A DNA stretch of 64,000 bases. It comes from Limnanthes douglasii subsp. nivea. Taxonomy: Eukaryota > Streptophyta > Magnoliopsida > Brassicales > Limnanthaceae. The DNA lies in NCBI GenBank assembly GCA_036936605.1, contig JAUPFV010000001.1, positions 69,645,910 through 69,709,909 of the forward strand. The letters run 5' to 3'. Shown one piece after another: positions 50,447-61,430 of the stretch. The notes below the pieces were generated by a model that worked only from the letters and a program-made list of their open reading frames with translations, searched no databases and had not been told where the DNA came from. The translations under genes were made by a program, and so were the position numbers. Numbering within the stretch: the stretch's first letter is position 1; the number at the start of each line of letters is the position of its first letter.

Positions 50447-52164
50447 GGAAAAGAGTTAGTGAAGTAAGAGTCCTCTTTATACAGATGATAGGAAATTATG
50501 TTAGCCATCAGATAGATACATGATAGATCGATGGTCTATAAGTTACCTCGGTTTAGAGTTACGTATAAATTTTAATCATTTTAATTCATATAAAATTTGT
50601 CAATTATATTAAATACATAAATTTAAAAATGGATTTATCGATAATTGATTGGGTATTGAATGCCTAACGAAGCCAAAAACAAAATCGAATGATTACTTCG
50701 TCAAAAAATTTCACGAAGCATAATCTTATATTTTGCTTAGTCTTTTATATTAATTGTGTCTTGTATATTAATTGGGTCTTCTATTTTTTTGTTATTCGTA
50801 TATTAATTATATTACCTATTAATTTGGTTTTCACTATTTATTAGATTTTTATTAATTATGTCTTCTATATTACTTATATTTACCTATTTACTGAATCTTC
50901 TATATTAATTGGGTTTACTATTTTTTAGTATTTCTATATTAATTATATTTCCTAATTATTTGGATCTTCTATATTAGTCAGGTTTTTTTATGAGTTTAAC
51001 AATTAATAAATTAGTAGTTATCATATAACCGTTCCTTCTATAAATAGAGGGATATATTAGTAAGCAGAGTGTGAGAAAATTCATTCAAAATTTTATTCGA
51101 CATACTAAAAAATATATGAGAGCAAGAAAACGAGATGGAGAATATCAATAAAACATACAAGCGGTCTCCAATCTGGACTTAGATAACAAACATATATGGA
51201 CAAATACAGACATGTTGATTTTTTTTAAATGGATTAAAGAAAATTCAGTCTCCATTTGAGTATATTATCAAAATGCAAACTTTTTCTTCAATGTATTGTG
51301 GAAGTTTCCATTCTCTAAGTAAACTAATGAATACTTCATCAAGAATTTCTCACTACTTAATTCAGATTCCCCAACATATATAAATATTTAGGTTGTATTA
51401 TAAAGAAATTTTTAAAAATGTAGGCTCTGAACTACATCTTCCAAAGGAATACTTGACCATCAAATGATATCGTTTTGATTGGATGATGAAACAATTTTCA
51501 AATTTAAATTTTGAAGGGGAGAAACTTCCACTACATCTTTCCTAATTTTAATTGATTCATAAAAGGTGATTTGTTTCTCTAGATCGTAGGTTTATGAAAG
51601 GTAGGATGTTACCGAATATGAAGTTTTGGTAAGAAGAAGATGAATCAAAATTCATTGATTTGCTCAATTTGCTATCTAAGTCCTCGTACTGAACAACTTC
51701 TTGGATGGCCATTTTAAAAGTTTGATTTTTGAACATAGATGTTCTACGAACAATAATTTTTTAAAGAATGAGTTTTTAGCTTTTACAAATTTTTAAAAAA
51801 AAAGTTAGAAAGAAAGAGTTTGGAAAAGAGTTAGTAGGGTAAGAGTCCACTTTATATAGAGAATGAACAATGATGTGAGCCATTTGTTTACATGATAGAT
51901 CAATGATTAATAAGTTACCTCAACTTATGAGTTACATATAAATTTTAATAATTATAAAATCATATCAAGATTTTCAATTATGCTAAACATATAAATTTAA
52001 AAATAAATTTAAATTTAATCACATATTGAATGCATGAATAGTAAAAGTAAGGGGAGTATTACCTTATATAAGATTGAAAAAGTCAAATAAAACGTTTATA
52101 ATGATATAATAATAATGACGAGCTAAATTAAGACTATTGTGTGGTTTCCTGGCTATTGTGTCAG
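50447..52164. other. Two tandem copies of an unexplained AT-rich repeat
   Basis: No gene. The end of copy 1 (50447-51210) and copy 2 (51213-52110) share 'TTTGGAAAAGAGTTAGT(G/A)', 'AAGAGTCCWCTTTATA', 'AAGTTACCTCR' and 'TTGAATGC'. Copy 1 has an extra block of 'TATTAATT..TCTTCTATATT' words at 50740-51000 and a TATA-like CTATAAATAGAGGG near 51040. Confidence 0.6.
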
Positions 52165-52260
52165 ACTAAGAATTTACCCAGTGCGCACTCTGAGTAGCGG
52201 CAGCGGATTTCCCTGAGAAAAAAAAGATAAAAAAAAATAAAAATAAAAATAGACAAAATT
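52165..52260 (+). mobile_element. Truncated SINE tail with A-rich end
   Basis: 'TTTACCCAGTGCGCACTC', 'GTAGCGGCAGCGGATTTCCC' and an A-rich end. It matches the 3' part of the SINE at 32793-32935. Confidence 0.5.
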
Positions 52261-53015
52261 ATAAACAGAAAAAAAAAAAATCAATTTGCTAATGGAAAGA
52301 AATATATCGCTAATCTAAAAAACCATGGCAAAAACTTGTAGTTCATAACTTAATATTATTCATACTCGATAGATAGTTAGCTTGGAACTAGTTTTAGTTG
52401 TAACAAACATTATAATACCCTTTGAATCCATCCATTAATTTTAGAATTGATAAACCCTGTAAATAAATCTTCTATTTGGACTAATTAATATTATATATAT
52501 ATACCTTGTAAATAAATCTTCTATTTGGACTAATTAATATCATATATATAAATATAATATCTAAACATAACAATCTAAACATATTCATCGTTGGTGTTTA
52601 GATTCATTAAAAAGAATTTATGTTTGTTTCTGAGTTTTTATATTATTTATCGTGTTTTTTTTTTTTAAACCATAAAAAAAAATATGTATTGAAATAACGC
52701 AAGAGTCATTTACTTAAAGGAAAAGGAACCTGTCGATAAACTGGAAAGTAAATGCACAGAAAAACCATTATTTTCGGCTCAAGTGTTGATTGGCACAATG
52801 AACAGGTTAAGTCGTATACTATGACACTTTGTCGTTCTCCGATTTTGGCTGATGGGCATCCGGTATCAAAATAATACAGCCTTCGCTTCTCTCGATTGCC
52901 AACCCCAAAATGTTTATTTTGACTTGTTCATCACATATCTGATTCTTTGGGTTGAGGAGAGTGAGTGTTTTAGAGCATTGAGTTAGGCTTTGGTTTTCTG
53001 GTGCTTGTCATTTTC
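52261..53015. other. Spacer downstream of PPR pseudogene
   Basis: No gene. A two-copy tandem repeat (period about 54 bp, 'AAATAAATCTTCTATTTGG') lies at 52455-52560. The last ~100 bases may be the old 3' UTR of the PPR gene. Confidence 0.5.
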
Positions 53016-53823
53016 TCAGTTTCCTCTTCGACTCATACTTCTACGTTTCTCATTGAGTGCAATACGTCTAGCCATCGAAGGATTGTAAAAAGTCCTCATA
53101 TGCTCAGAGAGCCTATGAATTGCTCGAAGATCGCCAATAACCGAAAGCTGCATTAAAAAGGAGTCTAATATCGGGTACGGCAATTTCAACCCTTTGTTAA
53201 CAACTTCATCCAGAAGAAAACATGCATCTTCAACTCTGTCACACCCAAAAATCCCATTAATCATCACACTATAAGTATCAGTATCCTGTGCACACTTGTT
53301 CTTGTCCATCTCATGCCAGGTCTCGAAAGCCGCATCGGCGTCACCCATTTCGAAAAAAATAGAAATCAGCATGTTGGAAGTTTGGACACTAGGAAGACAG
53401 CCAAACTCAATCATCTTTTTATAAAGCTTAAGTGCTTCGTCGCTATTTTTACTGTCACATACAGTTATAAGTGACTATATCAGGTGGATAACCTTTGTTG
53501 CTCATTTCGTCCAAGAACTTATACGCTTGATCAATATGTCCAGCTAAACACATCCCTTCGATCAATTCCTTGTATGTCGAAACGTCAGGAAGACAGCCAC
53601 TCTCTATCATATTCCCTTTTGTTCTCATGAAATCGAAAAGCTTGGCTGCATCCGTCACCATCCCTGCTTTGCAGAATGCATCGATGGCAGTGTCATTGTA
53701 GGTAAAATTATCAGGGGTATGGCCTAACTGAATCATTTCTTCAAGCAAACACATTGCCTTTTTCGGGTTTCTAACTCGATGGTTACGAGAGTTGAATGGA
53801 GTTGAAATAGCTTCGTTCGTCAA
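53016..53823 (-). pseudogene. P-type PPR protein, C-terminal fragment
   Basis: The minus strand gives two open pieces, 53823-53455 and 53414-53016. Together they hold about six 35-residue helical repeats with the PPR pattern, such as 'PDNFTYNDTAIDAFCKAGMV', 'PDVSTYKELIEGMCLAGHID' and 'DTDTYSVMINGIFGCDRVED'. The protein ends 'MARRIALNEKRRSMSRRGN'. A frame break at about 53455 interrupts 'PPDIVTYNCM' before 'NSDEALKLYKKMIEFGC'. The N-terminal part, normally several hundred residues with an organelle transit peptide, is absent, and the start 'MTNEAISTPF' does not look native. PPR proteins bind organelle RNA. This is the only clear host-gene remnant in the window and it is dead. I cannot name the orthologue. 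Confidence 0.85.
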
Positions 53824-54430
53824 TGGAAACCCTCAGCCTCAGGTAGAGAGAGAGAGAGCTGTGACTTTCGTCAATGGAACCCTTACCTTACGGCTGGGTT
53901 CGAGAAAACCAAACTGTTTGAACTTAGTTCGAGTTTTGAGGTACTCCTCCAGTTCAAATGTACAAATTGTTTGAACTTCAAATAATATTATTTATCGTGT
54001 TTAATGAATGGTAATAGCAATTAATATTAAAAAAAACCACTTTCAATTTTTTTAGTAACGTCTTACAAATACTGACAAAAAAAAGGTTTGTTTTTATTAA
54101 ACTATAATTTTATAATTTTGAAAGTATTTACGTTAGTTTCCTTCTATCATAAGTCACATTAAAATAATATTTGCACATATATAATTTAGTAACATGAACT
54201 TGTTTAGTTCTTTTAAAAGAAGATATTATCGATAAAAATAAATTACATTACTTCTGTTAACTTGAAAAATGAATTATTTAATATTTTTATTTAATGCAAT
54301 AAAGATCCGTCCGACAACCAATTAAATGACAGTACCATCCAGGAAATATCCAGGAAGGTCACCCTATCTATCTACTCTATCTTTCCACCACAATTTCCAC
54401 GAAATCCTTAGCTCCACATTAATTGGGCTC
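53824..54430. other. Spacer upstream of PPR pseudogene
   Basis: No gene. 'CGTCAATGGAA(A)CCCT' occurs twice (53817 and 53869) around a short GAGA run. The rest is AT-rich. Confidence 0.5.
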
Positions 54431-54440
54431 GCTCTTTAGC

Positions 54441-54447
54441 TATAAAT
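54441..54447 (+). promoter_or_regulatory. Possible TATA box
   Basis: TATAAAT about 80 bases upstream of ATG 54527, followed by a CT-rich leader. Confidence 0.35.
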
Positions 54448-54526
54448 CTTGGATCTAAGTAAAGCTTTTTTGCACCAAATAGCTTATCGCCTTCTTCTTC
54501 TTTTTCACTTTTGTCTACTAAACACG

Positions 54527-54757
54527 ATGTCTTTACTAGTCTCAGAGACGAAGACACTGCCTAATAAAAAGATCAAGACGTTAATTGATGACGACCCGAA
54601 CAGGGCCGATAATGATGCTTTGGTGCTTTTCAGCTCTCAGGCCTTACGCCAAAACCAACCAATCCAGCTATACCTGGAGGTTTCAATTCTTTTGTGCAGA
54701 ATAGGCATGATAACTGAAAAGCTCCAAAGCATCATTGTTCTAACATCTCTTGAGTAG
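54527..54757 (+). CDS. Hypothetical short ORF or first exon
   Basis: An ORF of 76 codons begins 'MSLLVSETKTLPNKKIKTLI' after a plausible TATA box and CT-rich leader. The first ~50 residues look protein-like, with 'DDDPNRADNDALVLFSSQAL'. The rest after 'IQLYLEV' looks like intron translated by chance, since a GT follows 'CTGGAG'. A possible further exon with basic residues lies near 54885-55025 ('KKIIKKRVKQFKRPQHDPKH'). I do not recognise the family. It may be a real small gene, a gene fragment or chance. Confidence 0.3.
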   Translation: MSLLVSETKTLPNKKIKTLIDDDPNRADNDALVLFSSQALRQNQPIQLYLEVSILLCRIGMITEKLQSIIVLTSLE

Positions 54758-55429
54758 TTTCGGTTCTTATATTCTTTTCAGATATCATTACACTTTTTAA
54801 TTCGATCATTTTAACTTTAGTTACAGATTTGAGCCAGAATGAAAACTGTCTTTTGTGTTGGTGTATAGTTAGGAGCTAATTTAGGCGGCCGAAGCAGAAT
54901 CTTCATCAGAGAAGGAAGAGAAGAAGAAGGTAAGAAGATCATAAAGAAGAGAGTTAAACAATTCAAGAGGCCACAACATGACCCAAAACATTGTGTCAAG
55001 GAAAGCCGGCATAGACCAAATTTTGGGTAATCTGTTGTTTGAGACTTCTCATTTTGTTTCTAACAATGTTATTAAAGATTTGCCACTTATAATGTTACGG
55101 CTTTAAGTATTAAAAAAAAAAGTTAGGAGCTAAATAAAACCTAATTTTTTTTTGTAAATCATAGTCCACTCTAACTTGTTTATTAGTTTTCATAGTAAAA
55201 ATAATTATAAAATTAAAATATTTCTTAACTAACCGATTTTATAATAATTCCATGAAGATAATTTTGAAAATAAGAATATACATTAAGTAACTTGTTACAC
55301 ATTCTGTATGCATATTTTAGCAGTGCTGACAAATCGTATGACGAAAATAAAAGCGTGTACGAAAATAAATGGTGAAAAATAAACTTTAACCTTTTGTTTA
55401 GGTGGGTGCCTAAATTGCTTAGATTGAAA
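54758..55429. other. AT-rich spacer
   Basis: Apart from the possible exon near 54885-55025, I see nothing in it. Confidence 0.5.
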
Positions 55430-56213
55430 ATAATATATATAAGTGATTAAAATATTTTAAATTTTTTTGGAGTACATTCAAGAGTAAAACTCTGAGCATA
55501 ATCATATTTAAAGTGGGAAATATTATACTAGCATGTTAAAGCATAATCATATTCAAAGTGGGAAATATTATTCTAGCATATGCTATTTAAAGTAAAGTGG
55601 GAAGCATGTGATATTTAAAGTACACTTATGTATTATTGACGTAGTGTCAGAGCCAAGTACTACGTGATGTGTTTAACATGCGGTCATGTCCGTTATAATA
55701 CTTTCATAGCTTATATTGAAAATAATATACATATATAAATGACTGAAATATCTCAACTAGTATGATGCCTAATTCACATTTATGTATTATTAACATGGTA
55801 TCATAGTCAATTTTTAAGCGATGTGTTTAACAGACGACCATGTTCGTCATGACACTATGTGAAATATCATGCCCATTATATCAAATCAAGTTTAAAGAGG
55901 AGTGTTGGAGAATAAACTTGATCTCTTACTTGATCAACTGTCCCACATCGCTTAGATTGAAAATAATATACATATATAAGTGACTGAAATATCTCAACTG
56001 GTCTGAGGCATTTGTCGAGTACACCCAAGTGCAAAGTTGTGAGGGCCCTCCGTCCAAAGCGGATAATATCATACTAGCAAGTGAACATAGTATCTGGAAA
56101 CTCTTATGTATTCACACCTATGTATTATTGACAACAACACAAAGTGCTTCTAATGTCTATACACTTATGTATTATTGATAACAACACACCAAGTGTTTTT
56201 AATGTCTACACGA
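55430..56213 (+). repeat. Cluster of degenerate LTR-like fragments
   Basis: 'TGTTGGAGAATAAACTTG' at 55903 with 'TGTCCCACATCGCTTAGAT' is a common plant LTR start. 'GAAAATAATATACATATATAA' occurs at 55719 and 55958. 'ATTATTAACATGGTATCATAG' at 55786 looks like an LTR end followed by an initiator-Met primer site, and 'GTCAGAGCC' at 55645 like a second, worn one. A two-copy repeat of about 50 bp lies at 56120-56213. Confidence 0.5.
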
Positions 56214-56214
56214 A

Positions 56215-58690
56215 TTATCTTGGCCTCAAGTTTTTCTCAAAAATGTGTTTAGTATGCTCATGAAAAATTGGATTAGCTGCAATATTTAAAGTCGTTTGAT
56301 TATTACAAAATAACGATATCGGTTTGTCCAAGTCGGCCTTCAAATCTGTAAGTATGTATCTTAACCAGGTTAATTCCAAACAAGTATACTTCATTGCTCT
56401 ATACTCCACTTCTGTAGATGATCGTGAACATTAGTTTATTTCTTTAATTTCCATAATATGAGTGATGATCCAAAAAAGACACAGTATCTGGAAACTCTAC
56501 TTCTGTAGATGATTGTGAACATTAGTTTATTTCTTTGATTTCCATGATATGAGTGATTATCCAAGAAAGACATAGTATGTGGAAACAAAACGTATTGACA
56601 TACGACATTCACCCCAATCTGAATCATAAACGGCATTGAGTGTCATATTGTTTTCTCATGGAAAAAAGACCATAACCTCGTGATTTCTTGATATAATGGA
56701 GGACTTTTAATGCTGCTTCCCGGTGTGGCTTCCTAGGTGCTCCCATATATTAGCTCATTTTACCGAATACACACTATCATGCCTCGTTACCGTAAAATAT
56801 ATTAACATGCCAACCAGTCTCTGATATATAGTCGAATCATGAAGTAGCTCACCGCCTTCATTGGTTAATTTTAAGTTGTATTCCATTGGAAATTTTTCGG
56901 GTTTTATTCCTAACAATCATATGTTTTGCAAGATATCTAATGCATATTTTTTTGGACATAAAGATTCCTCCCTTAGATCAAGAAAATTCAATACCTAGAA
57001 AATATTTTAAATCACTAAGATCTTTAATGTGAAATGTTGGAGTATATGATTATTTAACAATTTGATTACATGAAAGTCATTTCTGATCAGTAGGATATCA
57101 TCAACATAGATGAGAATAAAAATGAACTTGTTACCTTGAGATGTAGTAAAAAAAATGAGTAATTCGTCTTTGATTGTATGTAACCTGCACTTTTGGCAGT
57201 AGCTAAAAAAGTAGGGAACCAATTTGAGGATGTTTGTTTTAAACCAAATATAGACTTCCAAACCATACATACCAAATTCTCCCTCTGTCAGTGGAGACCG
57301 GGAGGTGAAGACATATATACCTCTTCATATAGATTTCCATGACTAAAGGCCTTGTGCACATCAAGTTGATGAGTATACCGATTTCTTGAGGCTACAATAG
57401 TCAACAAACATCGAAGAATGGTGAGTTTAGTAGTTGGAGAAAAAGTCTTATGATTTTCAATGCCTTCAATTTGGGTGTAACCTTTAGCCACCAAACATGA
57501 ATTATATCGCTCAATAGTTCTATCATAGTTATATTTGGTCTTATAAACCCGATGAAACCCGATAGGTTTGTGCCACGACGGAAAGAAAACCATCTGCAAA
57601 GTGTTGTTATGTTGTAGAGCATGAAGTTCAGTGGACATGTTTTGGTGCCAAAGTGGATCACGGTTAGCATATTCAAAATATAAATGCTTTGTTTTTATTG
57701 TTAACAAATCTAGGAAAGTACGATGGTTAGGGAAAACGTAAAATTCAAATATGAGAAGAGGAGGGATTTATTGTAGATTGACGAGAACTTGATTGCGTTG
57801 AAGATTGATTGATCTCGGTAGACATTTCTTAGTCTTGGTTCCATATAGGAGGCTGAATATAACAGATGGAACGACGAGCCGAGATATCATTAAGAACGAC
57901 ATAAGAAAGAGGGAGGAAAGACAGCGGAAGGTGTTGGTAGAGCGGAAGATGATGACATAGTGATGAGTAAGGGTAATGAATTCATAGTTGATTCTGGGGA
58001 TGTATGAGATGTGAAGGTTCATGGTTGAAGGTGTGAGATTTTTAAAATTGGATGGAGATGTAATATATAATGGTTGAGGCTCTGAATCATAGGATATATA
58101 ATTGGGAACTCGAAATGATGATGAGTTAGGTGTTTGACTGAAAGATGGCGATGATGATTGATTTAGAAAATGAAAGTTGGAGGTGAGATGGAAGAGAAAT
58201 ATATTTTCCTTAGACTGGACATCACCGCGTATGAAAACTTTATATGTATGTAAATCAAGAAATGTGTAGCCTTTTTTCCATGTAGGTACCCAAAAAATAC
58301 AAATTAATGCATAATAATTAAATTGATATTTGGGATGAACATTAGTTACATAACATGCACAACCAAAAACGAGCAAGTGCGTGAGTGAGGGAGACCGATT
58401 ATATAAGACCTTGAGTGAGGATTTATCTTTATAATGAAGGAGTATGAATGCGGTTGATTAAATAAACGGTTGTTAAAATACAATCCAACCCAAATATCAA
58501 GTAGTACAATTAATTGAAACATGAGAGAATGAGCCACATTTAAAATATATCGATGTTTTTGTTCGACAATTTCGTTTTGTTGTGGAGTGTATACACAAGA
58601 ATTTCGAAGTTCAATGCTTTTGTTTTGAAAAAAATGTGGAGAGGAAGAAGTTGAGTACATTCTCAACTTTTATTATTTGAATATCTGTTT
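56215..58690 (-). pseudogene. Decayed Ty1/copia pol, minus strand
   Basis: Integrase: 'CVYTPQQNEIVEQKHRYIL' (58666-58346 piece), the block with the catalytic Glu. RT: 'KGYTQIEGIENHKTFSP' and 'QLDVHKAFSHGNLYEEVYM' (57707-57288), then the palm 'ILIYVDDILLI' near 57110, still intact. RNase H: 'EYRAMKYTCLELTWLRYIL' and 'CNNQTTLNIAANPIFHEHTK' (56409-56215). Many frames are broken, no LTRs could be paired with it, and its upstream end stops near the LTR of copy D at 58731. It differs from the copia at 20928 and the remnant at 27722. Confidence 0.82.
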
Positions 58691-58730
58691 GAAATTAGGT
58701 TCTGACAAATTGAACAAAATTAGTTAATAC

Positions 58731-59138
58731 TGATGAGTCCGGATTCTGCTACCTCTTCGGACATGGACAGTTCGGACAAAGACCATCTAACCGGACAGGG
58801 AAGCTCGAACACCTCATCCATTGGACTGTTCGAACAAAGGACTAAAGTACTTAAAAACCTTATCATTTCATGACTAAGCTGCTTGCTCTCCTACTAAGAG
58901 CTCATGGGTCTTTGAACTTAACCTGGGTCCATTAAACATGACCCGAAAGCCCATAAGGCCCAGATGTAAGGGTATAAATACCCAACCACCAACATTAAAT
59001 GAGGGTAATGAAAATTAAATACAACCAGGCTGCTTAATTCTCCCTCTACCCTCTACTCAAACATTAAATACTTACAAACTTCCACGAACTATAAACAAAA
59101 ATTACAAATTTACCCTCAGACAAAAATAAACCACACCA
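58731..59138 (+). repeat. 5' LTR, copy D (408 bp)
   Basis: Starts TGATGAGTCCGGATTCTG and ends AAACCACACCA. A TATA motif lies in GGGTATAAATACCC at 58970-58983. The body is like the LTR at 4138-4566. Confidence 0.88.
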
Positions 59139-59141
59139 AAT

Positions 59142-59159
59142 TGGCGACCACAGTGGGAG
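59142..59159 (+). other. Candidate primer binding site, copy D
   Basis: TGGCGACCACAGTGGGAG follows the LTR after three bases. TGGCGAC would pair with a tRNA ending GTCGCCA, as some Arg tRNAs do; beyond that the match is weak. Confidence 0.55.
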
Positions 59160-59211
59160 GACGACGGTGCCTGAATCAAGCATTCGAAACCAACAGGAAA
59201 AATCAGTCCGA

Positions 59212-61421
59212 ATGAATCCGGACGCCCCGGAAGTACCACCAGCCTTGCTTGAAGTGGTGGGTGAAAATGATGAATACACCATCGAGGAGTGTGATAGATT
59301 AAAGGGCGAGATAGAAGCTCTGAGGGCAGAGAAGGCTAGGATGGGCATGAAAGAAAAGTCAAAAGCATCAGCTTTTCATCATACCGACAACCCTAGAGAG
59401 CATGAGCCTTCGAAGACTCATGTGAGTACCAAGAAGACTCATGCTAGTTCCAAAAAGTCTCACCGGTCTAAACCAGTGTAGAGTTCTGATTCAGACTCAG
59501 AATCTTCTGTAGCTCCTCGGATGAGGATGGAGTCAAAGAATCCTTATCCTCCAGCAGTGATGAGGGCCGATCCAAAAAGAAGCAAAAGTTGATTAAAAAG
59601 TATTCAAGAAAAAGGGATAGACATGGGAAATTGAAGAGGAATATAGGCAAAGGATCATCTCACAGCCGGAGGCATGTAGATCGGATGCTGATGGATCCTT
59701 TCGCCTTCCACGATGAACCAGGAATCTTTGCGACCCCTAATGAGGATACTGTGTTCAATCGTGGCCGGATTGGAGACAATCTCCATTGTCTTCCAAGATG
59801 TGTCCGGAAACCTCCCTAAGAGGTTCGATAACACTGAAATGGAGAAGTACGATGGCAGTACTGACCCGGACAACCACTTGGAGCAATTTAAAAACTTCAT
59901 GATGAATTTTGATGATGACGATAAGTTACTCTGTAGAGCATTCTCCCAATATTTTATGGGGAGTGCTCTAAAGTGGTATAACAGTTTACCTCAAAGTTAC
60001 ATAATTCGCTTTGTGAACACCAAAAATGGGTTGGCTGATTGCTTCGAGCAAGTAGCAATAGCATCCTTGAGACAAGGCTTAAACCCTAGAAATTTGGCTG
60101 ATTCAGTGACCAGAAAGAAAGCCATGACTTGGGGGGTTGCTGAATCAGGTCGGAAAGCAAATCAATGTTGATGAAACAAAGAAATCTAGGGTGCACAGGC
60201 AGGTGAGGTCTGCCCCGGTTGCACCAAACCCCAATCAGAATCAGTCCAGGAACAAGGCAAGGGAGACCGGACAGGCGCATAACAGGGTTAAAGCTCAATC
60301 TCAGCCAGCTGCACCTGCCCAGATTCAACAATCTAGAAATAAAAGAGGGCCTTGGGTTCAACCGGAGTGGTTTGCAGAGTTAAAGGAAAGCGTGGCCATC
60401 ATTTATAATAAAACAAAGGAAGAAGTGCACTATAGAAGACCGGTCGCACTGCAATCTCCTAGGGAACATCGTAATAACTCTTTCTGCCAGTACCATAATG
60501 ATACTAGCCATACCACTGATGATTGTATAACCTTGAAACAAGAAGTTCATAACTTGATTGAAAGAGGAAAGATGGGGGCATATGTCAAAAGAAGAGGAGG
60601 AAATAGGCCTGATAATGCTAATCGGGTTGGTCCAAGAAATGCTGCTCCGGAGGGAGCTATGGTTATAATCGAAAGGTTTGATGTAGAGTCAGAATATCTG
60701 GATCTGATCCAACTTGAAATAGGGTGGGTGCCATTCAGGAACGTTGTAAAAAAGTCTCCGGGCTTATTGAGTTTTTTGAGTCACTCACAATTTTCGGAGG
60801 GGATACTATGACAGCTCATACTGCTTCTTTAAGGAAGAGGCACGCTCATACTTTAGCCACCCAACTGGAAGAAGGCATGACCTCCTATCAATCACAAATT
60901 CAGTTTCCCTTCATTGTTTCGATGAAGATGACTTAAGGGATATAGCTGGCCCTCATGAAGATGCTGTTGTCATAGGAGCATCCATTGGGGGCAATGACAT
61001 AAGACGAATCTTGGTGGATACTGGGAGTTCAGCCAATATCCTCTTTTTAAACACTTACAAAAAGATGAAAAATCCAGCCGTAATTCAGCGTTTGGACAGA
61101 TCAATTGTAGGCTTCACTGGGAGCTCAGCAGATGTGATCGGGGAGTTCGAAGAGGAAGTTTTGTTGGGCAAGGGCCCTTTTAAGAAGATGGTTAGGATAC
61201 TTTTTATTGTGGTGGATTGTCCCACTTGTTATAATGCTATTTTAGGGAGGTCTTAGCTCTCTAGTATGCATGGAGTGGCCTTGACAGTCCACCAATGTTT
61301 GAAATATGTTGTTCAAGGACAAGTGGGAGTTGTCCGGAGCAGTCAAAAGATTGCAAGAGAGTGTTATGCTGCAGCACTGGCTCCACAGACATTGGGGGAA
61401 GTTCGTGTCAACGAAGAATAG
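59212..61421 (+). pseudogene. Gag-protease of Tat copy D, broken
   Basis: ATG 59212 ('MNPDAPEVPPALLEVV') matches the start of copy B. A TAG at 59479-59481 is the first stop; frameshifts follow near 59590 and 59800. The gag core 'NTEMEKYDGSTDPDNHLEQF' (59830) is followed by 'LKWYNSLPQSYI' and then directly by 'RFVNTKNGLAD', so about 42 residues present in copy B are missing in frame. The knuckle 'CQYHNDTSHTTDDC' is near 60485. The protease has 'LVDTGSSANILF' near 61010. A TAG at 61254 replaces the Trp of 'GRSWL'. The gene ends at TAG 61419-61421, the shared gag-pro/pol stop. Confidence 0.88.
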
Positions 61422-61430
61422 CAGTTTGAG
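61419..61430 (+). promoter_or_regulatory. Shared in-frame UAG between gag-pro and pol, copy D
   Basis: TAG CAG TTT GAG, in the protease frame, at the place homologous to 41902 in copy B. The following codons 'QFEGLS' match 'QFGGLS'. Confidence 0.55.

Noticed and set aside
59064..59348. Minus-strand ORF over the LTR and gag start of copy D
   Set aside because: It overlaps the LTR, primer site and true gag start and is not conserved in copy B.
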